Source: Clostridium_AD estertheticum_D
Lineage (GTDB): Bacteria; Bacillota; Clostridia; Clostridiales; Clostridiaceae
Assembly: GCF_018861295.1 (NCBI RefSeq)
Contig: NZ_JAHLDM010000014.1
Span: 58,337-122,336 of the forward strand
Reading direction: 5' to 3'
DNA length: 64,000 bases
Shown: one piece after another, positions 8,037 to 17,650 of the stretch
How the letters are laid out: each line of letters opens with the position of its first letter
Numbering within the stretch: the stretch's first letter is position 1
The notes under the pieces: model-generated
The model's input: only the letters and a program-made list of their open reading frames with translations
Told to the model about the DNA's origin: nothing
Databases searched by the model: none
Position numbers and translations under genes: made by a program

Positions 8037-8082
8037 AAAGAGCAGCTTACATGATGTTATATCACGTAAAGCTACTCTTTTT
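8037..8082 (+). terminator. Terminator of the sulfur-carrier operon
   Basis: A long imperfect stem, AAAGAG/CTCTTT outside and AGCTTAC..GTAAAGCT, TGAT/ATCA inside, ending in a run of T. It lies directly after metY. Confidence 0.85.
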
Positions 8083-8199
8083 AAGTTTCCTTATTTATTT
8101 TTTTAAAAACAAAGGATTTTTACAATATTTAGTCGAATTTAATATATTAGTGATAACATATTTTGTTTATAAAAAATTATGAATAGGAAGTGCTTTTTT

Positions 8200-10233
8200 A
8201 TGGAAGATAATAAAGATGAACATATTAAAATAATGGATATTGATCCATACCTTAAACCATATGAAAGCGATATTAACCTTAGAATGAATTCTTATTCATC
8301 TTCTAAGAAAAAATTACTAGGTTATAATCAAGACTTTAAATCTTTTGCAAATGGTGAATTATATTATGGCTTTCATTTAATGAAAGATGGTTGGATTTAT
8401 AGAGAATGGGCTCCTAATGCTGATGCTCTTTATTTGATCGGTGACTTTAATTATTGGAATCCACATACACATCCAATGCAAAAAACAGAAAATGGAAATT
8501 GGGAAATTTTCTTGAAAGGGTTGCAAGCTCTTAAGCATATGTCACGCGTTAAGGTAAGGGTAGTAGCTAAAGGAATATCAAGAGATAGAATTCCACTTTA
8601 TATTAAGAGAACAGTGCAGGATACTATTACACATGATTTTGTAGGACAAATTTGGCAGCCAAATCATGATTTCAAGTGGCAGGATAGCGAATTTCATATT
8701 AAAAGTGAGGAAACATTATTTATATATGAGGCTCATGTAGGAATGGCACAGGAAAAAGAGGGCATTGGTACTTTTAATGAGTTTACAGAAAATATACTTC
8801 CAAGAATAAAAGCTGATGGTTATAATACGCTGCAACTTATGGCAATCATGCAACATCCTTATTATGCCTCTTTTGGTTATCAAGTATCTAATTTTTACGC
8901 CGTTTCATCATGGTTTGGCACCCCAGAGGATTTAAAAAAATTAATTAATACTGCTCACCAAATGGGAATTGCAGTGTTACTTGATTTAGTACATTCTCAT
9001 TCAATTAAAAACATAGCTGAGGGTATTAATGAGTTTGACGGAACTGATTATCAATTCTTTCATACTGGTGTTAAAGGAAATCATCCAGCTTGGGGTACAA
9101 AGCTATTTAATTACGGAAAACCAGAGGTTATTCATTTTTTATTATCGAATATTAAGTTTTGGCTCGAAGAATACCATTTTGATGGTTATCGATTTGACGG
9201 TGTGTCATCCATGTTATATCATCACCAAGGACTAGGAGTAGCATTTACAGATTACAGTAAATACTTTAGCATGGAGACGGATATAGAGGCAATTACATAC
9301 CTTCAATTTGCAAATGATTTAATTAGGGAAGTAAATCCTACAGCGATAACAATAGCTGAAGATATGAGTGGAATGCCAGGAATGTGTATACCGGTAAGCT
9401 TTGGTGGTCTGGGTTTTGATTACCGCTTATCTATGGGGGTACCTGATCTTTGGGTAAAAATACTAAAAGAGTTATCTGATGAAAATTGGAGTATGAATCA
9501 ATTATGGTATGAATTAACTAGTAGAAGGCCTATGGAGAAAAACATAGGTTATTCTGAATCACATGATCAGGCCCTTGTAGGTGATAAGACATTAATGTTT
9601 AGGCTAGCCGATAAGGAAATGTATTCTCATATGCTCAAAGATGATGATAACTTAATAATAAATCGTGCAATAGAAATGGATAAGCTTATTAAATTTATTA
9701 CTATAACTTTAGGTGGAGAGGGATATTTAAATTTTATGGGGAATGAATTTGGTCATCCAGAATGGATTGATTTTCCAAGAGAAGGTAACAATTGGAGTTA
9801 TAAATATGCAAAAAGACAATGGAGTCTTATGGAAAACAAGGATCTCAAGTATGAGTACTTATCAAATTTTGATAGAGAAATGATAAAGTTTATAAAATAT
9901 AATAAAGTCTTAAGTGCTAGTGACGTGCAAAATCTTTGGACTGATGAAAAACTTAAACTGCTTACTTTTAGAAAAGGAGGTCTTGTGTTTCTGTTTAACT
10001 TTAATCCGTCTTGCTCTTTCCCTAAATATGAGCTTCCAACTTCAGAAAATGGTGATTACAAGGTTGTTTTTAACAGTGATGAAGTTATGTTTGGTGGACA
10101 AAGTAGAATTGATACGAATTATATTTATCACACCAAAGTATTAAAGCATAGGGATAATAAAACAGGGGTCACAATAAACACACCAAGTAGAACTGTTCTA
10201 GTTTTAAAGAAAATAGACAATAATACACATTAA
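8200..10233 (+). CDS. glgB: 1,4-alpha-glucan branching enzyme (GH13)
   Basis: A 677-residue branching enzyme that forms alpha-1,6 links in glycogen-like polymer. An N-terminal CBM48-like region (WIYREWAPNADALYLIGDFN) precedes the GH13 barrel. The catalytic residues are nucleophile D333 in YRFDGVSS, acid/base E387 in TIAEDMSG and D456 in ESHDQALVG. HFDGYRFDGVSSMLYHHQG resembles the eukaryote-like branching-enzyme branch rather than the E. coli type. The ATG at 8200 has AGGAAGTG before it; an ATG at 8179 lacks one. No glycogen synthase, phosphorylase or ADP-glucose pyrophosphorylase is nearby, so it stands alone. Confidence 0.9.
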   Translation: MEDNKDEHIKIMDIDPYLKPYESDINLRMNSYSSSKKKLLGYNQDFKSFANGELYYGFHLMKDGWIYREWAPNADALYLIGDFNYWNPHTHPMQKTENGNWEIFLKGLQALKHMSRVKVRVVAKGISRDRIPLYIKRTVQDTITHDFVGQIWQPNHDFKWQDSEFHIKSEETLFIYEAHVGMAQEKEGIGTFNEFTENILPRIKADGYNTLQLMAIMQHPYYASFGYQVSNFYAVSSWFGTPEDLKKLINTAHQMGIAVLLDLVHSHSIKNIAEGINEFDGTDYQFFHTGVKGNHPAWGTKLFNYGKPEVIHFLLSNIKFWLEEYHFDGYRFDGVSSMLYHHQGLGVAFTDYSKYFSMETDIEAITYLQFANDLIREVNPTAITIAEDMSGMPGMCIPVSFGGLGFDYRLSMGVPDLWVKILKELSDENWSMNQLWYELTSRRPMEKNIGYSESHDQALVGDKTLMFRLADKEMYSHMLKDDDNLIINRAIEMDKLIKFITITLGGEGYLNFMGNEFGHPEWIDFPREGNNWSYKYAKRQWSLMENKDLKYEYLSNFDREMIKFIKYNKVLSASDVQNLWTDEKLKLLTFRKGGLVFLFNFNPSCSFPKYELPTSENGDYKVVFNSDEVMFGGQSRIDTNYIYHTKVLKHRDNKTGVTINTPSRTVLVLKKIDNNTH

Positions 10234-10262
10234 ATATTAAATATTAAAATAAATTATAAAAT

Positions 10263-10319
10263 GGGACGGCAGTCTAAAAAATCTCGTTAATCACGAGGAT
10301 ATTTTTAGATAACCGTCCC
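10263..10319. terminator. Bidirectional terminator between glgB and gltD
   Basis: A nested hairpin: GGGACGG/CCGTCCC outside (10263-10269 with 10313-10319), TCTAAAAA/TTTTTAGA inside, then CTCGT/ACGAG at the tip. It separates two convergent genes and is flanked by T-rich sequence on the plus side. Confidence 0.85.
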
Positions 10320-10335
10320 TAAGTTTTACTATTTT

Positions 10336-11784
10336 TTATCCTCTTAACGAAGTTTCTCCCATTAAATATTCATCAATATTTTTAGTAACTAAGCGACCCT
10401 CATATATTGCCCAAACAACTAGTGATTGACCTTTTTTCATGTCACCAGCAGCAAAAACACCTTTAGTCTTAGTCATATAATTATCATCTACAATTACATT
10501 GCCACGGATATCAAAGTCTAAACCTAGATCGGTAAGCAATCCTTCATGTTGTGGATGTAGAAAGCCCATAGCCAAAATAACTAGGTCAACTTTTAACTCG
10601 AATTCTGAGCCTGGTATTTCAACCATTTGCATGCCTTTTTCAGTATGTGTCCATTCCACTTTAGTGGCATGGAGAGTATTAACAAAGCCATCTTCACCAG
10701 TGAATTTTCTTGTAGTAACATTCCAATCACGGTTACAACCTTCTTCATGTGAAGTTGTAGTTTTTAATGTTCTAGGATATGTTGGCCATGGCATTGAATC
10801 ATCACGGTTGGCCGGAGGTTTTGGCATAATCTCATACTGATATACGCTCTTAGCGCCTTGCCTAATAGCTGTTCCAATGCAATCAGAACCTGTATCACCG
10901 CCGCCTAGAACTAGTACTACTTTGTCTTTAGCATTTATTTCTGTAGTTTCTATTTCTTTGCCTGAAACTCTTCTATTTTGTTGTTTTAGATAATCCATAG
11001 CAAAGTGTACACCCTTAAGCTCGCGTCCTTCAACTTTCAAATCACGAGGGATTGTACTTCCACCGGTTAAAGCTACAGCATCAAACTGAGCTAAAAGATC
11101 TTTTGCACTATAATCTATGCCAACATTTACGTTAGTTTTAAAATTAACGCCTTCTTCTTTCATAAAGTTCACACGTCTTTCAACTATACTTTTATCTAAT
11201 TTAAAGTCTGGTATACCATATCGCAAAAGTCCGCCTATTTCGTCGTCCCTCTCGAATACAGTTACATCATGTCCTACAGAATTAAGCTCAGCAGCAGCTG
11301 CAAGACCTGATGGACCTGAACCAATTATAGCAACCTTTTTACCCGTTCTTACTCTAGGTTCTTGTGGGTTTGTCCATCCTTCTTCAAATGCTTTTTCTAT
11401 AATATTTAATTCTATTTCCTTTATTGCAATGGGATCTCTATTAACACCTAATGTACATGAACCTTCACAAGGGGCAGGGCAAATTCTGCCGGTGAATTCT
11501 GGAAAGTTATTTGTAAGAGTTAATCTGTCATATGCTTTTTCCCATTTCTCTTTATATACCATGTCATTCCAATCTGGAATTAAGTTCCCAAGTGGGCAGC
11601 CCCAGTTACAAAAAGGGACACCACACTCCATGCACCTTGCACCTTGCTGACGTAATTTATCAACTGGAAATTTTATGAATAATTCTTTAGAGTCCTTAAT
11701 TCTATCTTTAACAGGGCGTTTTTTTGCAGTTTCTCTTTTTAATTCTCTGAAACCTTGCAATTTTCCCAAATTTAACACCTCCAA
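10336..11784 (-). CDS. gltD: Glutamate synthase small subunit (NADPH oxidoreductase)
   Basis: A 482-residue flavoprotein. N-terminal cysteines (CMECGVPFCNWGCPLGN and GRICPAPCEGSC) bind [4Fe-4S] clusters. A first Rossmann loop, VAIIGSGPSGLAAAAEL, binds FAD and a second, VLVLGGGDTGSDC, binds NADPH. The end AMGFLHPQHEG...GVFAAGDMKKGQSLVVWA is typical of the family. It passes electrons from NADPH to the GltB subunit. It lies 75 bases after gltB on the minus strand, with a GGAGGTG site, and ends at a shared terminator. The length is normal for GltD. Confidence 0.97.
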   Translation of the reverse strand: MEVLNLGKLQGFRELKRETAKKRPVKDRIKDSKELFIKFPVDKLRQQGARCMECGVPFCNWGCPLGNLIPDWNDMVYKEKWEKAYDRLTLTNNFPEFTGRICPAPCEGSCTLGVNRDPIAIKEIELNIIEKAFEEGWTNPQEPRVRTGKKVAIIGSGPSGLAAAAELNSVGHDVTVFERDDEIGGLLRYGIPDFKLDKSIVERRVNFMKEEGVNFKTNVNVGIDYSAKDLLAQFDAVALTGGSTIPRDLKVEGRELKGVHFAMDYLKQQNRRVSGKEIETTEINAKDKVVLVLGGGDTGSDCIGTAIRQGAKSVYQYEIMPKPPANRDDSMPWPTYPRTLKTTTSHEEGCNRDWNVTTRKFTGEDGFVNTLHATKVEWTHTEKGMQMVEIPGSEFELKVDLVILAMGFLHPQHEGLLTDLGLDFDIRGNVIVDDNYMTKTKGVFAAGDMKKGQSLVVWAIYEGRLVTKNIDEYLMGETSLRG

Positions 11785-11800
11785 AATTGAAAAGTATAAA

Positions 11801-11826
11801 CTGTTCTCAAAAATTTGAGAGAACAG
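11801..11826 (-). other. Hairpin in the gltB-gltD gap
   Basis: CTGTTCTC at 11801-11808 pairs with GAGAACAG at 11819-11826 between the two genes. There is no T-run on the minus strand, so it looks like an RNA processing or stability element, not a terminator. It could adjust the GltB:GltD ratio. Confidence 0.5.
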
Positions 11827-11859
11827 TCTTATATCTTCTTATTGCATTTTATCTCTATT

Positions 11860-14800
11860 CTATTTTCCTTCTAGTATTGCTTTGTAAGCGGTTGGTATTA
11901 CTCTTTTGAATTTTGATTTATATTCATTCCAATTGTTTAAAATCTTATTTGCTTTGTTACTGTTAGTAGCCTCAAAATGTTCTTTTATTATTGAATAAAG
12001 TTGATCTAAATCTGATTTTGAGATTATTGATTCTACTTCAATCATTTCCATATTACATTTTGATTTAAAAGTTTCATTCTCATCTATAACGTATGCTATA
12101 CCACCGCTCATTCCAGCTCCAAAGTTTCTACCAGTTCTTCCTATGATAACTACAACTCCGCCAGTCATGTATTCACAACCGTGATCTCCAATTCCTTCAG
12201 CTACAGCTTGGGCTCCTGAATTTCTTACTGCAAAACGTTCACCTACGAGTCCGTTTATAAACAATTTACCAGAAGTTGCTCCATAAAGAATTGTATTACC
12301 AGCAATGAAGTTCTCATCCTGAACAAAAGTACAATTTTCTGGTGTTTTTACAATAATCTTAGCACCAGATAATCCCTTGCCAACATAATCATTTGCATCT
12401 CCTACTAATTTCAATGTTAATCCATTAGCACCAAAGGCTCCAAAACTTTGACCTGCAGCTCCTACAAAATTTAATGTTATTGTGTCATCTGGAAGACCAG
12501 TAGCGCCATATTTCATAGCAATTCTTCCACTTAACATTGCACCAACAGAACGATTAACATTTTCAATTTCTAAGTTAAATGTACTTTTCATTCCATTTTC
12601 TAAAGATTCTTTTGCCATTTCAATAAGTTTATAATCTAAAGAATTGTCTAAACCATGATTCTGAGCAATAACGCAGTAACGTTTAATTCTCTTTGGCATA
12701 TCTGGTTTATATAAAATATTTGATAAATCTAGATTTTTTGCTTTCCAATGAGTGATTGCTTTTTTAGGGCTAATCTTATCTACTCTACCTACCATTTCAT
12801 TCATAGTTCTAAAACCAAGTTTTGCCATATGCTCTCTTATTTCCATTGCAATAAAGGTAAAGAAGTTTACAACATATTCAGGTTTACCTTTGAAATTCTT
12901 ACGAAGTTCTGGATCTTGAGTAGCTATACCCATATCGCAAGTATTTAAATGACAATTTCTTAGCATAGTACAACCTAGTACTACAAGAGCTGTAGTTGCA
13001 AATCCAAATTCTTCAGCTCCAAGAAGTGCAGCGATAACAACATCACGGCCTGTTTTAAGCTGACCATCAGTTTGAACTGTTACTCTGCTTCTTAAATTAT
13101 TTAGTAGAAGTACTTGCTGAGTCTCAGCAAGTCCAAGCTCCCAAGGAAGTCCTGCATGCTTAATAGATGATAGTGGGGAAGCTCCTGTTCCACCATCATG
13201 ACCACTTATTACTATAGCATCAGAATGTGCTTTAACAACTCCAGCAGCGATTGTTCCAACTCCTAATTCTGAAACTAATTTCGTACTAATTCGTGCATGA
13301 GGATTTACACTCTTTAAATCATAAATAAGCTGAGCTAAATCTTCAATTGAGTATATATCATGATGAGGTGGTGGTGATATTAAATCAATTCCAGGCGTTG
13401 AATGCCTAAGTCTTGCTATATTAACATCTACTTTTTTACCAGGTAGTTGACCGCCTTCTCCAGGTTTCGCACCTTGAGCTATCTTAATTTGTAATTCATC
13501 TGCATTAACAAGGTATTCAGTTGTAACTCCAAATCTAGCAGAAGCTATTTGTTTAATTGCACTTCGCCTTAAATCTCCATTCTGATCAACCTTGAATCTT
13601 TCAGGATCTTCTCCACCTTCACCAGTATTACTTTTTCCACCAAGTCTATTCATAGCTATAGCCATAGTTTCATGAGCTTCTTTACTGATAGATCCAAATG
13701 ACATTGCACCTGAGCAGAAACGCTTAACTATTTCACTTATTGGTTCAACTTGCTCTATTGGAATTTCATTTCCATAATTAAGTTCGAATAATCCCCTAAT
13801 TGTACATAAATGTTTGTCTTGTTCATTTATAATTTTTGAATACTCTTTATATAAGTTGTAATCATTAGTCCTTGCAGCTACTTGAAGTTTATATATTGTA
13901 TCAGGGTTAAATAGGTGATATTCTCCATCTTTTCTCCAAGAATATAATCCACCAACATCGAGTTCTGCTATAGGTTTTCTTAACTTATTAAAGGCATTTT
14001 TATGTCTAATTAATACTTCCTTTGCCACAGTTTCTATACCAATTCCGCCAATTCTAGATGGTGTTTCTCCAAAATATTTTTGTAGAAAGTCCGAATTTAA
14101 GCCAACAGCATCAAAAATTTGTGCCCCGTGATAACTTTGAATAGTTGATATTCCCATCTTTGATAATATTTTTAGAAGACCTTGTGATACTGCATGTATA
14201 TAGTTTTCATGAGCTTTTTCTATAGAAATATTTTCTATATCACCTTCATTTATAATATTATCAATTGATTTAAATGCAAGGTATGGGTTAACACCAGTTG
14301 CACCATAACCAATTAATAAGGCCATATGCATTGTCTCTCTTGCTTCTCCTGTTTCAACTATTATAGAAACAAAAGTTCTGGTTTTTTCGCGTATTAAATG
14401 CTGCTGAACAGCAGATAACGCAAGCAAACTTGGAATTGCAGCATCATAAGAGTCTACTAATCTGTCACTAAGAACGATAATATTATATCCTTCTTTAATT
14501 CTTGTAGAGGCTCTTTCACAAATTTTATCAAGTGCCATTTTGAAACCTTCAACCCCAGTGTCTGCCTTAAAAGTTATAGGGATTGTTGTAGTTTTAAAAG
14601 CATTATCTTTTAAATTCTTAATTTTAGCCATTTCTAAATTCGTTAGAAGGGGTCTGCTTATTTCAATAAATGGATTATCATTAGAATCCTGATTTAAAAC
14701 ATTATATTGAGAGCCCACATAGTTCATTAATGACATTACCATTTTTTCTCTAATTGAATCAATTGGAGGATTGGTAACTTGTGCAAAAAGTTGCTTAAAA

Positions 14801-16380
14801 TAAGCAAATAAAAGCTGTGGTTTGTTAGATAAAACAGCAAGCGGAGTATCATTTCCCATAGAACCAATGGGCTCTTTACCGTTTTTCGCCATAGGGGATA
14901 AGATAAGTTTTAAATCCTCTAGAGTATAACCAAAGGCTTGCTGTTTTTCCTTTAAAATATCTTTATCTATTATAACTTCATCAACTACACCATCAAAATC
15001 TTCTAGATATAGTTTGTTTTTTAAAACCATCTCGCCATAAGGTTTACTTGTACAAACTGTTTTTTTAACTTCGTCGTCTGTAATTATTCGTCCTTCATTT
15101 GTATCAATTAGGAACATCTTTCCTGGTTGAAGTTTGCCCTTTTTTTTGATATCTTCTGGTTTAAATTTAAGAACTCCAGCTTCAGAGGCAAGAACAGCAA
15201 AACCATCCTTTGTTATTACATATCTTGCAGGTCTAAGTCCATTTCTATCCAGAGTTGCACCTATTCTAATTCCATCCGTAAATGCAACGACAGCTGGGCC
15301 GTCCCAAGGTTCAATAAGCGATCCATGATATTCATAAAATGATTTCTTATAATCTTTCATATCATCATTTGTAGTCCAAACTTCAGGAATCAACATCATT
15401 AAACTATGAGGTAGAGATCTTCCATCCATTTTTAATAGTTCCAACATATTATCTAAGGAAGCTGAGTCGCTACCATTAGGACTAATGATTGGGAATAACT
15501 TCTTAAGATTTTCTCCGTACACATTAGATTTTATTATTCCTTCCCTAGCATTCATCCAGTTTCTATTTCCACGAATAGTATTTATTTCACCATTATGAGC
15601 CAAATATCTAAAAGGTTGTGCTAAATCCCAAGTTGGAAAGGTGTTTGTACTATATCTTTGATGAACAAGGCAAAGAGCACTTTTAAAATTTATGTCTTGC
15701 AAATCAATGTAAAAGCCTTTTATTTGTTCAGCAAGTAAAAGTCCCTTGTAAACAATTGTTCTGCTAGAAAGACTACATATGTAGAAATATTCTGTGCTTC
15801 TATTAACCAATTTGATTACTTCGCTTTCAGCTCTTTTTCTTATAATATAAAGTCTTCTTTCAAATTCTTCTTGTAGTTCATCTTCGGAAAGTGATTCATC
15901 CTTAAAGGTTGACCCTATAAATATCTGTCTTATAATAGGTTCGGTTCCTTTTGCTGTGTCACCAATGTTTCTACTATCTATAGGAACAGATCTCCAGCCG
16001 ATTATTTTTTGTCCTTCTTCTTCTGCAATTCTCTCGAATATGCCTTCACATTGAAATCTCAATGCCGGTTCTTTTGGTAAAAAAATCATTCCTACAGCGT
16101 ATTTTCCGACTCTAGGTAATTCGAGTCCTAAATTGTCACAGCTAATTCTAAAAAATTCATCAGGAATTTGAACAAGTATTCCTGCGCCATCGCCAGTTTT
16201 AGGGTCTGCCCCTACTGCACCTCTATGGGTTAAATTCACGAGAACCTTTAGCCCTTTTTTTATAATATCGTTGGTTTTTTCACCTCTGACATTCACTACA
16301 AAGCCAACGCCACAATTATCTTTTTCATTAGCAGGATCATATAATCCCTGCTTTTCAGGATAACCAATGCTAGTATTCAC
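11860..16380 (-). CDS. gltB: Glutamate synthase large subunit
   Basis: A 1506-residue GOGAT large subunit. A short propeptide precedes Cys23 in KDNCGVGF, the class II amidotransferase nucleophile freed by processing. The glutaminase domain spans roughly residues 23-430. A central domain, the FMN-binding synthase domain (EAHETMAIAMNRLGGKSNTGEGG, then GHDGGTGASPLSSIKHAG) and the C-terminal beta-helix (GAAGQSFGAFGANGLTL) follow. Cys-rich segment CTMLRNCHLNTC holds the [3Fe-4S] cluster. The start is GTG behind AGAAGGGGGT. It makes two glutamates from glutamine and 2-oxoglutarate. Confidence 0.97.
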   Translation of the reverse strand: MNTSIGYPEKQGLYDPANEKDNCGVGFVVNVRGEKTNDIIKKGLKVLVNLTHRGAVGADPKTGDGAGILVQIPDEFFRISCDNLGLELPRVGKYAVGMIFLPKEPALRFQCEGIFERIAEEEGQKIIGWRSVPIDSRNIGDTAKGTEPIIRQIFIGSTFKDESLSEDELQEEFERRLYIIRKRAESEVIKLVNRSTEYFYICSLSSRTIVYKGLLLAEQIKGFYIDLQDINFKSALCLVHQRYSTNTFPTWDLAQPFRYLAHNGEINTIRGNRNWMNAREGIIKSNVYGENLKKLFPIISPNGSDSASLDNMLELLKMDGRSLPHSLMMLIPEVWTTNDDMKDYKKSFYEYHGSLIEPWDGPAVVAFTDGIRIGATLDRNGLRPARYVITKDGFAVLASEAGVLKFKPEDIKKKGKLQPGKMFLIDTNEGRIITDDEVKKTVCTSKPYGEMVLKNKLYLEDFDGVVDEVIIDKDILKEKQQAFGYTLEDLKLILSPMAKNGKEPIGSMGNDTPLAVLSNKPQLLFAYFKQLFAQVTNPPIDSIREKMVMSLMNYVGSQYNVLNQDSNDNPFIEISRPLLTNLEMAKIKNLKDNAFKTTTIPITFKADTGVEGFKMALDKICERASTRIKEGYNIIVLSDRLVDSYDAAIPSLLALSAVQQHLIREKTRTFVSIIVETGEARETMHMALLIGYGATGVNPYLAFKSIDNIINEGDIENISIEKAHENYIHAVSQGLLKILSKMGISTIQSYHGAQIFDAVGLNSDFLQKYFGETPSRIGGIGIETVAKEVLIRHKNAFNKLRKPIAELDVGGLYSWRKDGEYHLFNPDTIYKLQVAARTNDYNLYKEYSKIINEQDKHLCTIRGLFELNYGNEIPIEQVEPISEIVKRFCSGAMSFGSISKEAHETMAIAMNRLGGKSNTGEGGEDPERFKVDQNGDLRRSAIKQIASARFGVTTEYLVNADELQIKIAQGAKPGEGGQLPGKKVDVNIARLRHSTPGIDLISPPPHHDIYSIEDLAQLIYDLKSVNPHARISTKLVSELGVGTIAAGVVKAHSDAIVISGHDGGTGASPLSSIKHAGLPWELGLAETQQVLLLNNLRSRVTVQTDGQLKTGRDVVIAALLGAEEFGFATTALVVLGCTMLRNCHLNTCDMGIATQDPELRKNFKGKPEYVVNFFTFIAMEIREHMAKLGFRTMNEMVGRVDKISPKKAITHWKAKNLDLSNILYKPDMPKRIKRYCVIAQNHGLDNSLDYKLIEMAKESLENGMKSTFNLEIENVNRSVGAMLSGRIAMKYGATGLPDDTITLNFVGAAGQSFGAFGANGLTLKLVGDANDYVGKGLSGAKIIVKTPENCTFVQDENFIAGNTILYGATSGKLFINGLVGERFAVRNSGAQAVAEGIGDHGCEYMTGGVVVIIGRTGRNFGAGMSGGIAYVIDENETFKSKCNMEMIEVESIISKSDLDQLYSIIKEHFEATNSNKANKILNNWNEYKSKFKRVIPTAYKAILEGK

Positions 16381-16419
16381 AATATTACCCCCTTCTAATT
16401 TTATAAAGTAATTATATAA

Positions 16420-16447
16420 ATTGTACCACGATTTTATAATTTTGCAA
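16420..16447 (-). promoter_or_regulatory. Promoter of gltBD
   Basis: Read on the minus strand: TTGCAA (16447-16442), a 16-base spacer, TACAAT (16425-16420). It lies about 40 bases upstream of the gltB start. Confidence 0.6.
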
Positions 16448-16538
16448 GTTCGATTTTAAAATGAGTCAAAAATAACAATTTACAGATTATTTCTAAGGAA
16501 TTTACCAACATAAACGAATGTTATAATTTAACAATAAA

Positions 16539-16577
16539 GGCAACAGTCATTGAAAATAATTTCCAATGACTGTTGCC
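16539..16577 (-). terminator. Terminator of the SGNH hydrolase gene
   Basis: A perfect 14-bp stem (GGCAACAGTCATTG at 16539-16552 and its complement at 16564-16577). On the minus strand it is followed by a broken T-run. It lies just after the hydrolase stop and before the gltB promoter. Confidence 0.8.
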
Positions 16578-16593
16578 AAGTAAATTTGTTTTT

Positions 16594-17310
16594 TTAACTT
16601 TCTAATAAAAAATTATAATTTTCTTTTAGAAAATTTAATATAACAGTTGCTATTAGTGACTGGCCCTCGATGTTTGGATGTATCCCATCTTTACATAAAA
16701 AACGAGTGTAATCATTATGTTTTAAAAACTCTGAGCGAATATCAATAAGTACAGTATCAGTTTCATTAGCTACCTGAGTAATCATTTTACTATAAGAATT
16801 ATGCCAAGTAAAAAGTCTATCCTTTGTTCCTAGCCAATGTAAAATGTTTTTCTCCGAATTAGAATCTTCTTTTGAAATCCAGTTAAAATATTTTAAAGGA
16901 TCAAGTGGAGGCAAAGTAAGAAGTACCGGCATTATGTGATTATTTTTTAATGTATCAATCATTGAAAGTAATGTTTCACGAAAAGTATATATATCAGTGT
17001 TGGGTTTGTATTCCATTTCAGGATTTTTGGCGATTTCATCCCATTTATAATCGCAATCATTACCACCAAATTCTACTAAAACTATATCAGGTGATTTTTT
17101 AATCACATCATTATACATTTTAAGTGCACCACGCATAATTGTATTACCAAATTTACCTGCATTATACACAGGTCCTTTTATTTTATTATCTATAATACTT
17201 GTAAAATTTTCTTTTAAAGTTGCATATTTAGATTTTTTATCATCATAAATAATACCTTTTGTAATAGAATCTCCATATGCTACTATAATGTAACTATCTT
17301 TAACTTCCAT
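16594..17310 (-). CDS. SGNH/GDSL-family hydrolase
   Basis: A 238-residue esterase/lipase-like protein. Block I is AYGDSITKG (Ser15), block II glycine lies in NAGKFGNT, block III is FGGND and block V is DGIHPN with the Asp/His pair. There is no signal peptide, so it should be cytosolic. It is monocistronic with its own promoter and terminator. The substrate (acyl ester, acetylated sugar or lysophospholipid) cannot be told from sequence. Its neighbours, glutamate synthase and the sulfate operon, give no functional hint. Confidence 0.85.
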   Translation of the reverse strand: MEVKDSYIIVAYGDSITKGIIYDDKKSKYATLKENFTSIIDNKIKGPVYNAGKFGNTIMRGALKMYNDVIKKSPDIVLVEFGGNDCDYKWDEIAKNPEMEYKPNTDIYTFRETLLSMIDTLKNNHIMPVLLTLPPLDPLKYFNWISKEDSNSEKNILHWLGTKDRLFTWHNSYSKMITQVANETDTVLIDIRSEFLKHNDYTRFLCKDGIHPNIEGQSLIATVILNFLKENYNFLLES

Positions 17311-17365
17311 AATACACCTCCATAAAACTAAATTATATAAATCAAATTACTTATTCTATATTAAC

Positions 17366-17394
17366 ATTATACCATAGGAATACAAACATTTCAA
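17366..17394 (-). promoter_or_regulatory. Promoter of the SGNH hydrolase gene
   Basis: Minus strand TTGAAA (17394-17389), a 17-base spacer, TATAAT (17371-17366). Confidence 0.7.
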
Positions 17395-17464
17395 TACATA
17401 GTTATCAAAACTACGTAAAACATTAAAATTTTTATTAAGTTACTTATTTAATATATTATTCCCA

Positions 17465-17497
17465 TTATTATTTGGTATATTCTATACTAAATAATAA
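17465..17497. repeat. 15-bp near-perfect inverted repeat
   Basis: TTATTATTTGGTATA at 17465-17479 pairs with 17483-17497 (one G-T pair) around a 3-base spacer. It lies between two divergent promoters and about 125 bases upstream of the sulfate-operon -35 box. It could be an operator or just a structured AT-rich palindrome. The rest of the spacer between 17395 and 17620 holds nothing I can assign. Confidence 0.4.
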
Positions 17498-17620
17498 ACT
17501 TATATAAGTGATCCAATTCTTTCATTATAAATGTTTTATTAGAAAATGTTTATTAGCAATATTTTAAATAGACGAAAAAAGTATGGAAAAATATATAGGA
17601 TAATAATAGCAATAATTTTG

Positions 17621-17649
17621 TTGACAATTCATTAGACTAATGATAATAT
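17621..17649 (+). promoter_or_regulatory. Promoter of the sulfate-assimilation operon
   Basis: TTGACA at 17621-17626, exactly 17 bases, then TAATAT at 17644-17649. The palindrome CCTATAGG (17658-17665) sits where transcription should begin. Confidence 0.8.
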
Positions 17650-17650
17650 A

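Noticed and set aside
11117..11650. Plus-strand open frame of 177 codons opposite gltD
   Set aside because: Antisense to an intact, highly conserved gene, with low-complexity Ser/Pro-rich composition and no translation signal.
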